Of a stretch of DNA of 64,000 nt, positions 9,852 through 19,215 are shown piece after piece. The first letter of the stretch is position 1. Each line of letters opens with the position of its first letter. Under the pieces are notes generated by a model. The model saw only the letters and a list, made by a program, of their open reading frames with translations. It was not told the origin of the DNA and made no database searches. The stretch comes from Puniceibacterium sp. IMCC21224 (GTDB lineage Bacteria > Pseudomonadota > Alphaproteobacteria > Rhodobacterales > Rhodobacteraceae). The position numbers and the translations under genes were made by a program. Location of the stretch: assembly GCF_001038505.1 (NCBI RefSeq), contig NZ_LDPY01000001.1, positions 1,488,001-1,552,000 on the forward strand, read 5' to 3'.

Positions 9852-10475
9852 TCAGATTTCCGGCGGGCTGCAATCTGCCAGTTGTGTCCTGCGCCAGGCT
9901 TCCCAGGCTTCGGGGGTATCAAGGTCGGTCAAGGCGTTGTTGCCGGGCAGGGCAACCTTTCGCACCCGGTGTGCGTTAGTCTTCAGAACGTCGCGCGCAC
10001 CTCGATCCCCGCTCAACCGCTTGAGCGCCATAAAGCAATCTTCGGGAAATAGGACCGGGTGGCCCGCCACACCCGCAGCAGAGCTGCCCTGATAGATTAG
10101 AGGATGGTTTGCAGAACGGAATGCCGCGATAATGCTTTGATAGTCGTCCTCGGTCAGGTCCGGCATGTCGGCGGGTGCGATGGCAACGGCCGAGATTTCT
10201 TTTGGAAGAGACGCCACGCCGCGCCGGAGCGAATTGGCCATGCCAAGTTCAGCATCCGGTACGTGGACCATGCGCAGCGGCAGGCCAGCCATAGCCTGTG
10301 CGCGGGGGCCGTCGAGCGACCGCAGCGTGACCACCACATGGTCCGCGGCTGTCAGTGCACGCAGTGCCTGACGGCGCAGCAGCGGCATGCCATCGACAGA
10401 CTGCAACAGCTTGTCAGCCCCGCGCATACGGGTGCCAAAGCCGGCGGCGGGAATCAGTATGGCAACGCGTTTCAT
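9852..10475 (-). CDS. MobA-like NTP transferase (MocA-type nucleotidyltransferase)
   Basis: A 207-residue nucleotidyltransferase of the MobA/MocA class. The N-terminal nucleotide-binding signature reads LIPAAGFGTRMRGADKLL, and the metal-binding APADMP segment sits mid-protein. MocA enzymes add CMP to molybdopterin for xanthine-dehydrogenase-type enzymes, but relatives handle other cofactors. No xdhC or molybdoenzyme is adjacent: the gene lies 16 bases downstream of a dimethylglycine dehydrogenase-like gene and probably shares its transcript. The ATG at 10475 is preferred over an upstream ATG at 10523, which would add 16 residues not seen in the fold and would run into the neighbouring gene. 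Confidence 0.75.
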   Translation of the reverse strand: MKRVAILIPAAGFGTRMRGADKLLQSVDGMPLLRRQALRALTAADHVVVTLRSLDGPRAQAMAGLPLRMVHVPDAELGMANSLRRGVASLPKEISAVAIAPADMPDLTEDDYQSIIAAFRSANHPLIYQGSSAAGVAGHPVLFPEDCFMALKRLSGDRGARDVLKTNAHRVRKVALPGNNALTDLDTPEAWEAWRRTQLADCSPPEI

Positions 10476-10491
10476 GCGGCACCATACTGCT

Positions 10492-12900
10492 TTATCCACG
10501 CATGCGCGCCCCATCCGCATCAAAAAGCGGCTGAGTCAAAAGAACGGCTGGCCGCATCTTGCCGAGAATTTCAATCTCGGCCTGCAATCCGTCGTGCGCC
10601 AGCGCGCGAGGGATAAGCCCCAAGGCAATGGATTTGTTGGCATAATGCGAATAGCCGCCTGACGTGCAGAACCCCTGTACCTTGTCATCAATCCAAATCG
10701 GTTCGTAGGCGTTGACGTCAGTATCGTCGGCGTCCAGCTCAAACGCGACCAGCTGGCGCGCAGGAGGAACCTCTCGCTCAGCCTCGGCTGTGGATCGACC
10801 AATGAAATCAACGTTCTTGCGGAAAGAGATAAAGCGATCCAGTCCGGTTTCCGCCGCGGTGTAGTCGGGCGAAAACTCGCGCATCCACGAGCCAAAGAAC
10901 TTGTCCAGGCGCAGCGACATCATCGCACGCATGCCGAATGGTTTCATGCCATGCGGTGTGCCTGCCGTCGTAAGTGTCTGCCACAGCTGGCGTTGGGCCA
11001 TGGGATCGCAATAAATCTCAAACCCAAGATCGCCAGTATAGCTGACCCGCTGCACCAGACAATCGGACATGCCAACACCCAATTGCCGCACATCCATAAA
11101 GGCCATGTCGGAAACGTCGTTGCGGGTGCAGGCTTGGAGAACGGCCCGTGCCTGCGGTCCCGCGATCTGAAAACCTGTGCGCTTATCACTGATATTTTCG
11201 ATGCTTACGCCGCTGTCCTGATGCTTCTGAAACCAGCGCATATGATAGTTCTGCGCGCTATAAGATGCGGTGAGCTGGAATGTCTCGTCTTCAAGACAGG
11301 AAATGGTGAAATCGCCGATCAGTCGTCCTCTGTGTGACAACATCGGGGTCAACGACAGCCGACCCGGCTGCGGCACGCGTCCGGCCATGATCCGGTCGAG
11401 CCATGCGCGGGCGTTGGGGCCGCTGATCAGATATTTTCCAAAGTTCTGAACTTCATTGATTCCAACGGCTTCGCGTACGGCCTTTACCTCTCGTGCCGTC
11501 GCCTCAAAGGCGTTCGAGCGTCGGAATGACGGTGCTTCAAACCGTGGTTCTCCCTCGGCGGCAAAGTAATTTGGCACTTCCAACCCGTATTGCTGCCCCC
11601 AGACCGCGCCCATCTGGTCAAAAATGTCGTACATCGGCGTGGTGCGGTTCGGACGCGCGGCTGGCTTTTCTTCGTTTGGATAAGCGACGGAAAAGCGGGT
11701 CTGGTAGTTTTCGGTCACTTTGGGACGGGTGTAGCCGGGCGTGATCCAGGGGCCAAATCGGGCTACATCCAGCGCGCTGACATCGCGCTCTGCCTCGCCC
11801 TCGATCATCCATTGCGCCAGCGTCAGGCCGACGCCGCCACCCTGCGAAAAGCCAGCCATGACGCCGCAGGCCGACCAGTAGTTCCGCAACCCTGGCACAG
11901 GCCCGACCAGAGGGTTACCATCGGGGGCAAAGGTAAAGGGTCCGTGGATCACCGTCTTAACGCCGGCGGTCTCAAGCACCGGAAAGCGTTTATAAGCAAA
12001 TTCAATGCTGTCCGCAATTTTGTCAAAGTCATCTGGCAACAGTTCGTGGCCAAAATTCCATGGGGTGCCATCGACGGCCCAGGGACGGCAGGGCTGTTCA
12101 TAGAACCCGATACACAGCCCGCGCCCCTCTTGGCGCAGATAGGATTCTCCGGCGGGGTCCATGATATGCGGGTGTTCGGTGCCACGTTCGTAAATTTCAG
12201 GAATGTCGTCGGTGACGATGTATTGATGTTCCATCGGGTGCAGCGGGAGGTAGATACCCGCCATTGCACCGACTTCGCGCGCCCAAAGGCCACCGGCGTT
12301 GACCACATGTTCGGCGTGGATCGTGCCCTTGTCTGTCACCACGTCCCAGGTGCCGTCTGGGCGCTGGTTGGTCTCGCGCACCATGCAATGTGTCTCGATG
12401 GTAGCGCCGCCCAGCCGGGCCGCCTTGGCATAGGCATGGGTCGTTCCAGATGGATCAAGGTGCCCGTCCAGAGGATCGTAGAGCCCGCCGATAATACGGT
12501 CGAGGTTCACGATAGGCGCAAATTCAGCGATCTCGGCCGGGGTCAGGATGCGGGTATCCAGGCCCATGTAGCGATGCTTGGCGCGCTCGGCCAGCATCAT
12601 GTCGAACCGGTCCTGATTGTCCGCCAACGTCACGCCACCCACATGGTGCAGCCCGCAGGACATGCCAGTGATCTCTTCCAACTCTTTGTACAGCCGGATG
12701 GTATAGCCCTGCAGCGCGGCCATATTGGTGTCGCCATTCAGCGTGTGAAATCCGCCCGCGGCGTGCCAGGTGCTGCCGCTGGTCAGCTCGGATCGTTCAA
12801 TCAGCATGACATCGGACCAGCCCAGCTTGGTCAGGTGATATAGCACGGAACAGCCGACAACGCCGCCTCCGATGACAGCAACGCGGGTGGTGGTTTTCAT
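10492..12900 (-). CDS. FAD-dependent dimethylglycine/sarcosine dehydrogenase family protein
   Basis: An 802-residue two-part flavoprotein. Residues ~1-375 form a DAO-type FAD domain (VIGGGVVGCS at 9-18; SGSTWHAAG with His46, the position where this family attaches FAD covalently). Residues ~380-440 are the FAO_M linker and ~450-802 a GcvT-like folate-binding domain plus barrel. Enzymes of this plan demethylate dimethylglycine or sarcosine, passing the one-carbon unit to tetrahydrofolate and electrons to ETF; an ETF-QO gene is at 60875. Roseobacters carry many paralogues for glycine betaine and related methylated amines, so the substrate is not fixed. GGGAG precedes the ATG at 12900. Confidence 0.85.
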   Translation of the reverse strand: MKTTTRVAVIGGGVVGCSVLYHLTKLGWSDVMLIERSELTSGSTWHAAGGFHTLNGDTNMAALQGYTIRLYKELEEITGMSCGLHHVGGVTLADNQDRFDMMLAERAKHRYMGLDTRILTPAEIAEFAPIVNLDRIIGGLYDPLDGHLDPSGTTHAYAKAARLGGATIETHCMVRETNQRPDGTWDVVTDKGTIHAEHVVNAGGLWAREVGAMAGIYLPLHPMEHQYIVTDDIPEIYERGTEHPHIMDPAGESYLRQEGRGLCIGFYEQPCRPWAVDGTPWNFGHELLPDDFDKIADSIEFAYKRFPVLETAGVKTVIHGPFTFAPDGNPLVGPVPGLRNYWSACGVMAGFSQGGGVGLTLAQWMIEGEAERDVSALDVARFGPWITPGYTRPKVTENYQTRFSVAYPNEEKPAARPNRTTPMYDIFDQMGAVWGQQYGLEVPNYFAAEGEPRFEAPSFRRSNAFEATAREVKAVREAVGINEVQNFGKYLISGPNARAWLDRIMAGRVPQPGRLSLTPMLSHRGRLIGDFTISCLEDETFQLTASYSAQNYHMRWFQKHQDSGVSIENISDKRTGFQIAGPQARAVLQACTRNDVSDMAFMDVRQLGVGMSDCLVQRVSYTGDLGFEIYCDPMAQRQLWQTLTTAGTPHGMKPFGMRAMMSLRLDKFFGSWMREFSPDYTAAETGLDRFISFRKNVDFIGRSTAEAEREVPPARQLVAFELDADDTDVNAYEPIWIDDKVQGFCTSGGYSHYANKSIALGLIPRALAHDGLQAEIEILGKMRPAVLLTQPLFDADGARMRG

Positions 12901-13127
12901 GGCATTCTCCCAACGGACTGGGCACAGCTTGCGTTGACGGCGCGACGTGGTGCCAGCCCGTTTCCGACACATCCTGTCGCAAGGGAGCCATGAGATGAGG
13001 GCGGGGCGCAAAAAGTCTTTGCTGACCGAATGAGCGTGCGCGTGATGTGTTGCCAGGGCAAGGCCGTTTTGCGGGTGCGGCGAATGCATCGCCACGGGAT
13101 ACACAACTGTGTCAGATGTGGCGCGAT

Positions 13128-13979
13128 CTAACCCAGCAGATGCGCATGCGGCCAGTGTTGCAGTGTCTCGGGCATGTGTTGGGCGCAATAGGTATAGTCG
13201 GCGGCAAAGCGGGGGAACAGCTGCCGGGCGGTTTCGGGCGGGACGGCGCTGGCGTCAGCCGAGGCATTGACCTTTTGCGCGCCCTGTTTCGGGTCCGACG
13301 GAATGCCTGCATAGCTGCTGAGCGCATCGATTGCCGGGGTGGTGAACAGTGTTTCGAACAGGCCCGTATAGCGCCGCTCGGTGGGAAAGATCTGTGAAAG
13401 AGTGGTGAGCGTGGCGCGGTAACTGTCGGCTTCACCCGGCTGGAAGGTGGTGTAGCTGTCCAGAAACGCGGTTAGGTCTGTGTGGTCGGCTGACAGATGC
13501 CCTTTGCGCCGCTTCATGCGAAACACTGACCAGGCGCGCTCAATCGGGTCGCGCATGACAAAGATCGGTTTCACCACGATGCCACGCGCGGCAAAGCCGG
13601 TGTCGATCCGCTGTAGCACCTCGGCGGGCAGGGCGGCATAGCCGGGGGTGATATCGCCGGTATGCGTGATACCCGCCCGGGCGAGGATGCCGGCAAAATA
13701 GCTGAAATATCGGTCGGGGTTTTGTTGCAGCCGGTAGCGAAACGCCTTTGCGCCAATGGGCAGGCCCAGGCGGGTGGCGAACGCCGCTTCGATCCGCTTG
13801 AACAGGGGTGGGCGGGCAATGCGGTATTTGGCATTGGCCGGAATGTGTAGTGCGTCCCAGACCTGATATTCGCCCAGTCGGCCCATATCGACCATCGGCG
13901 CAGAGTTGAGATAGCTCTGAACCCAGCTGGTGCCGGATTTCGAGGCGCCTAGCCCAAGAAGGAAGGTCGGCTGCGTCAT
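13128..13979 (-). CDS. Sulfotransferase domain protein
   Basis: A 283-residue protein with the two PAPS-binding motifs of sulfotransferases: the 5'-phosphosulfate loop GASKSGTSWVQ at residues 11-21 and the 3'-phosphate segment FVMRDPIERAWSVFR mid-protein. It would transfer sulfate from PAPS to a hydroxyl of a carbohydrate or small molecule. It has no signal peptide, so is cytoplasmic. It stands alone, with 227 bases of gene-free DNA on its right-to-left downstream side and no polysaccharide genes nearby, so the acceptor is unknown. Confidence 0.85.
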   Translation of the reverse strand: MTQPTFLLGLGASKSGTSWVQSYLNSAPMVDMGRLGEYQVWDALHIPANAKYRIARPPLFKRIEAAFATRLGLPIGAKAFRYRLQQNPDRYFSYFAGILARAGITHTGDITPGYAALPAEVLQRIDTGFAARGIVVKPIFVMRDPIERAWSVFRMKRRKGHLSADHTDLTAFLDSYTTFQPGEADSYRATLTTLSQIFPTERRYTGLFETLFTTPAIDALSSYAGIPSDPKQGAQKVNASADASAVPPETARQLFPRFAADYTYCAQHMPETLQHWPHAHLLG

Positions 13980-14165
13980 GTTGTGGCCTCAGCTGGGAAA
14001 CTCGCCGGGTTGTAGGCAGAAACCGGATTGGGCGCAATTGGCGCCTGCTTGAATGCGCGCTGCCGCGGCGGGCAGGCGATGCCACACATTGTTGTGAGGA
14101 ACCTTTCACAGGGCCGGGGCCTTTGCTCATGTATAGAGACAGACACAAATCTTAAGGATACCAAA

Positions 14166-15272
14166 ATGACCGAGCAGTCCCTCTTTTCCGCTTTTACCGC
14201 TGGTGATATCGCGCTGAAGAACCGGGTGGTGATGGCCCCGCTGACACGCAATCGGGCGCGGCCCGAAGATGATACACCGCATGGCTTGCATGTCGACTAC
14301 TACACGCAGCGCGCCGGAGCCGGGTTGATCATCACCGAAGCCACGCAGATTTCGCCCGAGGGCAAGGGCTATGCCTGGACGCCTGGCATCTATTCCGACG
14401 TGCAGGTCGCAGGTTGGAAAAAGGTGACTGAGTCGGTTCACAAGGCCGGTGGCCGGATTGTTCTGCAACTTTGGCACGTCGGTCGGGTATCTCATACCTC
14501 ACTTCAGGAGGGGGGCAAGGCACCGGTCGCACCCTCGGCTATTGGTGCCGGCGCCAAGACTTTTGATGGCGAGAAGATGCTTGAAACCTCCGAACCGCGC
14601 GCGCTGGAACTGGATGAGATCCCGCGCATCATCGAGGATTTTCGCAAGGCGGCCGTCAACGCCCGTCGCGCCGGTTTTGACGGGGTCGAGCTGCACGCCG
14701 CCAATGGGTATCTGCTGGATCAGTTCATGAAGGACGGCGCGAACAAGCGCGATGATGCGTATGGCGGATCGCTGGACAACCGCACCCGCCTGACGTTCGA
14801 GGCGCTGGACGCGGTACTGCAGGAATGGGAGCCGGGACGCGTCGGTATCCGCATCAGCCCGTTTTCCAACGCGAACAACATCACCGAAAGCGATCCGGCT
14901 GCTCTGGCGCTGCATGTGGTGGACCGGCTGGCGGGCTATGATCTGGCCTATATCCACCTGATTGAGGGTCAGACCGGCGGCAAACGTGAGTGGCCCGAGA
15001 GCGTTGATATGGACGACCTAAAGGCGCGGTCCGGAACGCCCTGGATGGTCAACAACGGCTATGATCGTGCCATGGCGCTGGCAGCGGTGGCGGATGATCA
15101 TGCCGATCTGGTGGCCTTTGGTGTGCCGTTCATCGCCAACCCCGATCTCGTTGCGCGGCTAAAGCTGGACGCACCGTTGAACCAGGCCGACTCGTCGACT
15201 TTTTACGGTGGTGGCGCAAAAGGGTACACCGACTACCCCACACTTGATGAGGCGCAAAAGAAGGCGGGCTAA
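14166..15272 (+). CDS. Alkene reductase, old yellow enzyme family (NemA-like)
   Basis: A 368-residue FMN-dependent TIM-barrel ene-reductase of the N-ethylmaleimide reductase/OPDA reductase type, reducing activated C=C bonds with NADPH. Seen: N-terminal VVMAPLTRNRARPED, the substrate-binding pair in GVELHAANGYLLDQF (His and Asn three apart), and DAYGGSLDNRTR. AAGGAT lies about six bases before the ATG at 14166; an in-frame extension upstream lacks family similarity. It diverges from the sulfotransferase gene across a 186-base gap. No TetR/NemR regulator is adjacent, so induction by electrophiles is only a family expectation. Confidence 0.9.
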   Translation: MTEQSLFSAFTAGDIALKNRVVMAPLTRNRARPEDDTPHGLHVDYYTQRAGAGLIITEATQISPEGKGYAWTPGIYSDVQVAGWKKVTESVHKAGGRIVLQLWHVGRVSHTSLQEGGKAPVAPSAIGAGAKTFDGEKMLETSEPRALELDEIPRIIEDFRKAAVNARRAGFDGVELHAANGYLLDQFMKDGANKRDDAYGGSLDNRTRLTFEALDAVLQEWEPGRVGIRISPFSNANNITESDPAALALHVVDRLAGYDLAYIHLIEGQTGGKREWPESVDMDDLKARSGTPWMVNNGYDRAMALAAVADDHADLVAFGVPFIANPDLVARLKLDAPLNQADSSTFYGGGAKGYTDYPTLDEAQKKAG

Positions 15273-15364
15273 GCCGCGCCGCTACGTCGCCCCTGCCCCC
15301 CGGCATCGCACCCCTTGCGTCTGTCGGGGGCCGGGGGCATGCTTAACCGCAAAAGACGGATGTG

Positions 15365-15393
15365 CTTGAAAAAGTCTGGCAGGTACACCATTT
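15365..15393 (+). promoter_or_regulatory. Heat-shock (sigma-32/RpoH) promoter of lon
   Basis: CTTGAAA (15365-15371), a 14-base spacer, then CACCATTT (15386-15393), one mismatch from the enteric sigma-32 consensus CTTGAAA-N11-16-CCCCATnT. It lies 79 bases before the lon start, in the right orientation. Confidence 0.75.
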
Positions 15394-15471
15394 CTCATAA
15401 CCGAGACCGGAGACAGCCGGAGTTGCCGCATAGCGGGACAAGCGCTGTCTTGCCAATAATAAGGATTGAGC

Positions 15472-17877
15472 ATGAAAAAGCCCCTCAATACGTCTTATCC
15501 GGTGCTGCCGCTGCGCGATATCGTGGTGTTCCCGCATATGATTGTGCCGCTGTTTGTCGGCCGCGATAAATCCGTGCGTGCATTGGAAGAAGTCATGGCC
15601 GACGACAAGCAGATCCTGCTGTCGAGCCAGATCGACCCCGCAGTTGATGACCCCGACAGCACCGGCATTTACAAGGCTGGCGTGCTGGCCAATGTGCTGC
15701 AACTGCTCAAACTGCCCGATGGCACCGTCAAGGTTCTGGTCGAAGGTCAGGCGCGGGTGCGGATCACCGAATACCTTGAAAACGACTCGTTCTTCGAGGC
15801 AAAGGCTGAATATCTGACCGAAATGCCCGGTGATCCCACCGCAATCGAGGCGTTGGTGCGCACCGTGGGCGAAGAATTCGAACGCTACGCCAAGGTCAAA
15901 AAGAACATCCCAGATGAGGCGATGAGCGCCGTGTCCGAAGCGACCGAGTCGGCCAAGCTGGCCGATCTGGTGGCCGGGCATCTGGGAATCGAAGTCCATC
16001 AAAAGCAGGAACTGCTTGAGACGCTCGCCGTCAGCGACCGGCTGGAAAAGGTCTATGGCCTGATGCAGGGCGAAATGTCCGTCATGCAGGTCGAGAAAAA
16101 GATCAAGACCCGTGTCAAAAGCCAGATGGAGCGCACGCAGCGCGAATATTATTTGAATGAGCAGATGAAAGCCATTCAGAAGGAGTTGGGCGACGGTGAG
16201 GACGGCCAGAACGAGGTTGCCGAACTCGAATCCAAGGTCGCTGCGACCAAGCTGTCGAAAGAGGCCCGTGAAAAGGCCGACGCCGAGATCAAGAAGCTCA
16301 AGAACATGTCGCCAATGTCGGCCGAGGCGACAGTGGTGCGCAACTACCTTGACTGGATGCTAAGCATTCCGTGGGGTGTGCGCAGCCGTGTCAAAAAGGA
16401 TTTGGGCCGGGCGCAGAAAGTGCTGGATGACGACCACTATTCGCTTGAGAAAGTGAAAGAGCGGATCGTTGAATATCTCGCCGTGCAGCAGCGGTCGAAA
16501 AAGCTGAAAGGCCCGATCATGTGCCTTGTCGGCCCTCCGGGGGTCGGTAAAACGTCGCTTGGGAAATCGGTGGCCAAAGCGACGGGGCGCGAGTTTATTC
16601 GCATCAGCCTTGGTGGTGTGCGCGATGAATCCGAGATCCGCGGCCACCGGCGGACTTACATCGGCTCCATGCCCGGAAAAATCATTCAGGCGCTGAAAAA
16701 GGCCAAGACGACGAACCCGCTGATCCTGCTCGATGAGATCGACAAGATGGGTCAGGATTTCCGGGGCGATCCGGCGTCGGCCATGCTCGAAGTGCTGGAT
16801 CCGGAACAAAACAGCAGCTTTGTCGATCACTATCTTGAAGTCGAATACGACCTTTCCGACGTGATGTTCCTGACCACAGCGAACTCTTACAACATGCCGG
16901 GGCCGCTTTTGGACCGGATGGAGATCATCCCGCTGTCGGGTTACACCGAGGACGAGAAAGCCGAGATCGCCAAGCGCCACCTGTTGGACAAGGTGAACAA
17001 GAACCACGGACTGAAAAAAGGCGAGTTCGAGGTGACGGACGAGGCGCTGACCGACATGATCCGCTACTACACGCGCGAAGCGGGTGTGCGGAACCTGGAA
17101 CGTGAACTGGCCAAGCTGGCGCGCAAGGCGGTGACTCAGATCGTCAAGGGTGACATGAAAAAGGTTGTCATCACGAGCGAGAACATCGACGACTATCTCG
17201 GTGTGCGCAAATACCGCTATGGTCTGACCGAGGACGATCACCAGGTCGGCGTTGTCACGGGGCTGGCCTATACTTCGGTCGGCGGCGATCTGTTGCAGAT
17301 CGAGGCGCTGCGGCTCCCGGGCAAGGGCCGGATGAAAACCACCGGCAAGCTGGGCGACGTGATGAAGGAATCGATTGATGCGGCGTCGTCTTACGTCCGT
17401 TCGATCAGCCCTCAGATCGGGGTCAAGCCACCGATGTTCGAAAAGTGGGACATCCACGTCCACGTGCCCGATGGTGCCACCCCCAAGGATGGCCCATCTG
17501 CCGGTCTTGCCATGGTGACGTCGATTGTGTCGGCGCTGACCGGAATACCGGTGCGCAAGGACATCGCCATGACCGGCGAGGTGTCGCTGCGCGGCAATGC
17601 GATGCCGATCGGCGGGCTTAAAGAAAAGCTGCTGGCGGCGCTGCGTGGCGGAGTCAAAACCGTTCTCATCCCTGAAGAGAACGAGAAAGACCTGATCGAA
17701 CTGCCTGACAACGTTAAAAACGGGCTAGAGATCATCCCGGTCAGCCATGTCTCTGAAGTGCTGAAGCGCGCATTGATCCGCGCGCCCGAGTCCATCGTCT
17801 GGGATGAGGACGCCGAGGAGGCCGCCGCCCAGGCGCTGGCCAAGCAATCGCCCACGGCAGGTGCCGTTGCGCACTGA
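15472..17877 (+). CDS. lon: ATP-dependent endopeptidase La
   Basis: An 801-residue LonA protease, the normal length, for degrading misfolded and short-lived regulatory proteins. Domains: N-terminal substrate-binding LAN domain ~1-200, coiled-coil linker to ~310, AAA+ module with Walker A GPPGVGKTSLGKS near 354 and Walker B ILLDEIDKMG, and the serine protease domain with catalytic Ser in KDGPSAGLAM near 674 and Lys in GGLKEKLLAA near 717. AAGGA lies six bases before the ATG. The sigma-32-type promoter upstream and a strong terminator downstream make it a single heat-shock gene. Confidence 0.97.
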   Translation: MKKPLNTSYPVLPLRDIVVFPHMIVPLFVGRDKSVRALEEVMADDKQILLSSQIDPAVDDPDSTGIYKAGVLANVLQLLKLPDGTVKVLVEGQARVRITEYLENDSFFEAKAEYLTEMPGDPTAIEALVRTVGEEFERYAKVKKNIPDEAMSAVSEATESAKLADLVAGHLGIEVHQKQELLETLAVSDRLEKVYGLMQGEMSVMQVEKKIKTRVKSQMERTQREYYLNEQMKAIQKELGDGEDGQNEVAELESKVAATKLSKEAREKADAEIKKLKNMSPMSAEATVVRNYLDWMLSIPWGVRSRVKKDLGRAQKVLDDDHYSLEKVKERIVEYLAVQQRSKKLKGPIMCLVGPPGVGKTSLGKSVAKATGREFIRISLGGVRDESEIRGHRRTYIGSMPGKIIQALKKAKTTNPLILLDEIDKMGQDFRGDPASAMLEVLDPEQNSSFVDHYLEVEYDLSDVMFLTTANSYNMPGPLLDRMEIIPLSGYTEDEKAEIAKRHLLDKVNKNHGLKKGEFEVTDEALTDMIRYYTREAGVRNLERELAKLARKAVTQIVKGDMKKVVITSENIDDYLGVRKYRYGLTEDDHQVGVVTGLAYTSVGGDLLQIEALRLPGKGRMKTTGKLGDVMKESIDAASSYVRSISPQIGVKPPMFEKWDIHVHVPDGATPKDGPSAGLAMVTSIVSALTGIPVRKDIAMTGEVSLRGNAMPIGGLKEKLLAALRGGVKTVLIPEENEKDLIELPDNVKNGLEIIPVSHVSEVLKRALIRAPESIVWDEDAEEAAAQALAKQSPTAGAVAH

Positions 17878-17913
17878 GCACGCAGCACGTTCGCTGAAGT
17901 CGTAAAACAGTTT

Positions 17914-17948
17914 CGCCGCCAGAGATCACCTCTCTGGCGGCGTTTCTT
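17914..17948 (+). terminator. Terminator of lon
   Basis: A perfect 12-bp stem (CGCCGCCAGAGA with TCTCTGGCGGCG, five-base loop TCACC) is followed by TTTCTT. Confidence 0.85.
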
Positions 17949-18018
17949 GTGGCGTGCTGTCCAAACGGTATTCGGGCTGAAAATGGCCCGAGCCGCGTGA
18001 TCCTGGAATAGTGACCCG

Positions 18019-18035
18019 GATGTCGGCAAAGTTCA
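18019..18035 (+). repeat. 17-bp intergenic repeat, copy 1
   Basis: GATGTCGGCAAAGTTCA occurs here, between the convergent lon and AbrB-family genes, and again exactly at 41966-41982, also between two convergent genes. Possible short dispersed element; function unknown. Confidence 0.45.
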
Positions 18036-18099
18036 TTAGGCCTTGCCGGGATGGTAGAAATTCGCAAAGAGGGTGCCCCACGCAAATGTTCCATGTCGA

Positions 18100-19215
18100 T
18101 CAGGGGCTGTCAGGCCGTCGCCAGAATCGGCGCATCAGTCCAAAGACGGCGGGTGCTGCGACAATAACAAAGGTGATCCGAACCAGATGGTGCGTTGCCA
18201 CATAGGCCACGTCCGCATTCAGAGCCAGCGCGACCAGGCTCATCTCGGCCAGACCTCCCGGCGCATAGGCCAGCAACACCTGATCCAGCGCCTGGCCAAA
18301 GAGCTGATGCAAAAGCAACGCAAACGCCCCTGACACACTGAGCATGATCACCGTTGCCCCCACCCCCAGCAATAGAGCGCGGCCAATCGCACGTGGGGCG
18401 CTGCCCAGGAACCGGCAACCCATGATGGTGCCCAGCAGAATCTGTGCTGCGATCACCACTTCGCGGGGTGGTGGATTGCTGGCGTATCCGGTCGCGTGGA
18501 CCACGGCGCTGAACAGCATTGGCCCGACAAGAAAAGGTGCCGGAAGCCGCAGCTTTGGCCCTGCCAGATAGCCCGCAATGCCACAGATCAGTAGGATGGT
18601 CAGGTCAGAGAGGGGGACGTCAACAAAGGCCACGCCAAATTGCGAGCGATCGCTCAGATCCACGCCCAGGATCACCCGGAACCAGAGTGCCAGCAGGCAG
18701 ACCACCACAACGATCCGACTGGCATGTGAGAGGATAATGATGCGGTCGTCGCCGCCCATTTCTTTGCCGATCATCATCATTTCGTTCAGCCCACCCGGCA
18801 TGCCGGCGAAATAGGCGGTGACCGGGTCCAAGCCGCCAACCCAGCGGTAGTACGGCACCACAAGCAGGCCAGATATGCTCAGATAAACCGCAAGGAGTGA
18901 TAGCGAAATGGCCCAATTCGACAGTTGCCCAAGCATCGCAGGGGAAAAGCCCGATCCCAGCAACACACCGATGATCACAACCACATAGGGACGGGCACGC
19001 GTCGGAGGTTGCACCGGCAGCCGCAGCACAGCGGCGATGGTACTGACCACGATTGGCCCCAGCATCCAAGGCAGCGGTAAAGTCAGCCAGTTGAACAGCA
19101 CACCGCCCAAGGTGGCAGCGACAAGCGTCAGCAAAAGGCGCAGATATGTCCGATAGCGGTCGCTCAGTGTGGGGTCCTCGGTCTGGGCTGCCCCGTGCGT
19201 GCCAATATGGATCAC
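18100..19215 (-). CDS. AbrB family membrane protein (PF05145 type)
   Basis: An integral membrane protein of ~371 residues built of two similar halves, each with several hydrophobic helices and a G-rich loop (AGMPGGLNEMMMIGKEMGGDD in half one, AYAPGGLAEMSLVALAL in half two). Members are annotated AbrB or 'ammonia monooxygenase regulator', but the repeat structure suggests a transporter; no true function is established and it is not the DNA-binding AbrB. Start uncertain: GTG at 19215 puts the first membrane helix near residue 21. An in-frame ATG at 19356 would add 47 residues that look non-native. It converges on lon. Confidence 0.75.
   Translation of the reverse strand: MIHIGTHGAAQTEDPTLSDRYRTYLRLLLTLVAATLGGVLFNWLTLPLPWMLGPIVVSTIAAVLRLPVQPPTRARPYVVVIIGVLLGSGFSPAMLGQLSNWAISLSLLAVYLSISGLLVVPYYRWVGGLDPVTAYFAGMPGGLNEMMMIGKEMGGDDRIIILSHASRIVVVVCLLALWFRVILGVDLSDRSQFGVAFVDVPLSDLTILLICGIAGYLAGPKLRLPAPFLVGPMLFSAVVHATGYASNPPPREVVIAAQILLGTIMGCRFLGSAPRAIGRALLLGVGATVIMLSVSGAFALLLHQLFGQALDQVLLAYAPGGLAEMSLVALALNADVAYVATHHLVRITFVIVAAPAVFGLMRRFWRRPDSP

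Noticed and set aside
11590..12843. Open frame of about 417 codons opposite the dimethylglycine dehydrogenase-like gene
   Set aside because: The sense strand has a full, recognisable two-domain enzyme; the antisense product is His/Gly/Arg-rich without any family feature.
15296..15345. GC-rich inverted repeat after the alkene reductase gene as a terminator
   Set aside because: The arms pair only with a bulge and no T run follows, so intrinsic termination is not supported.
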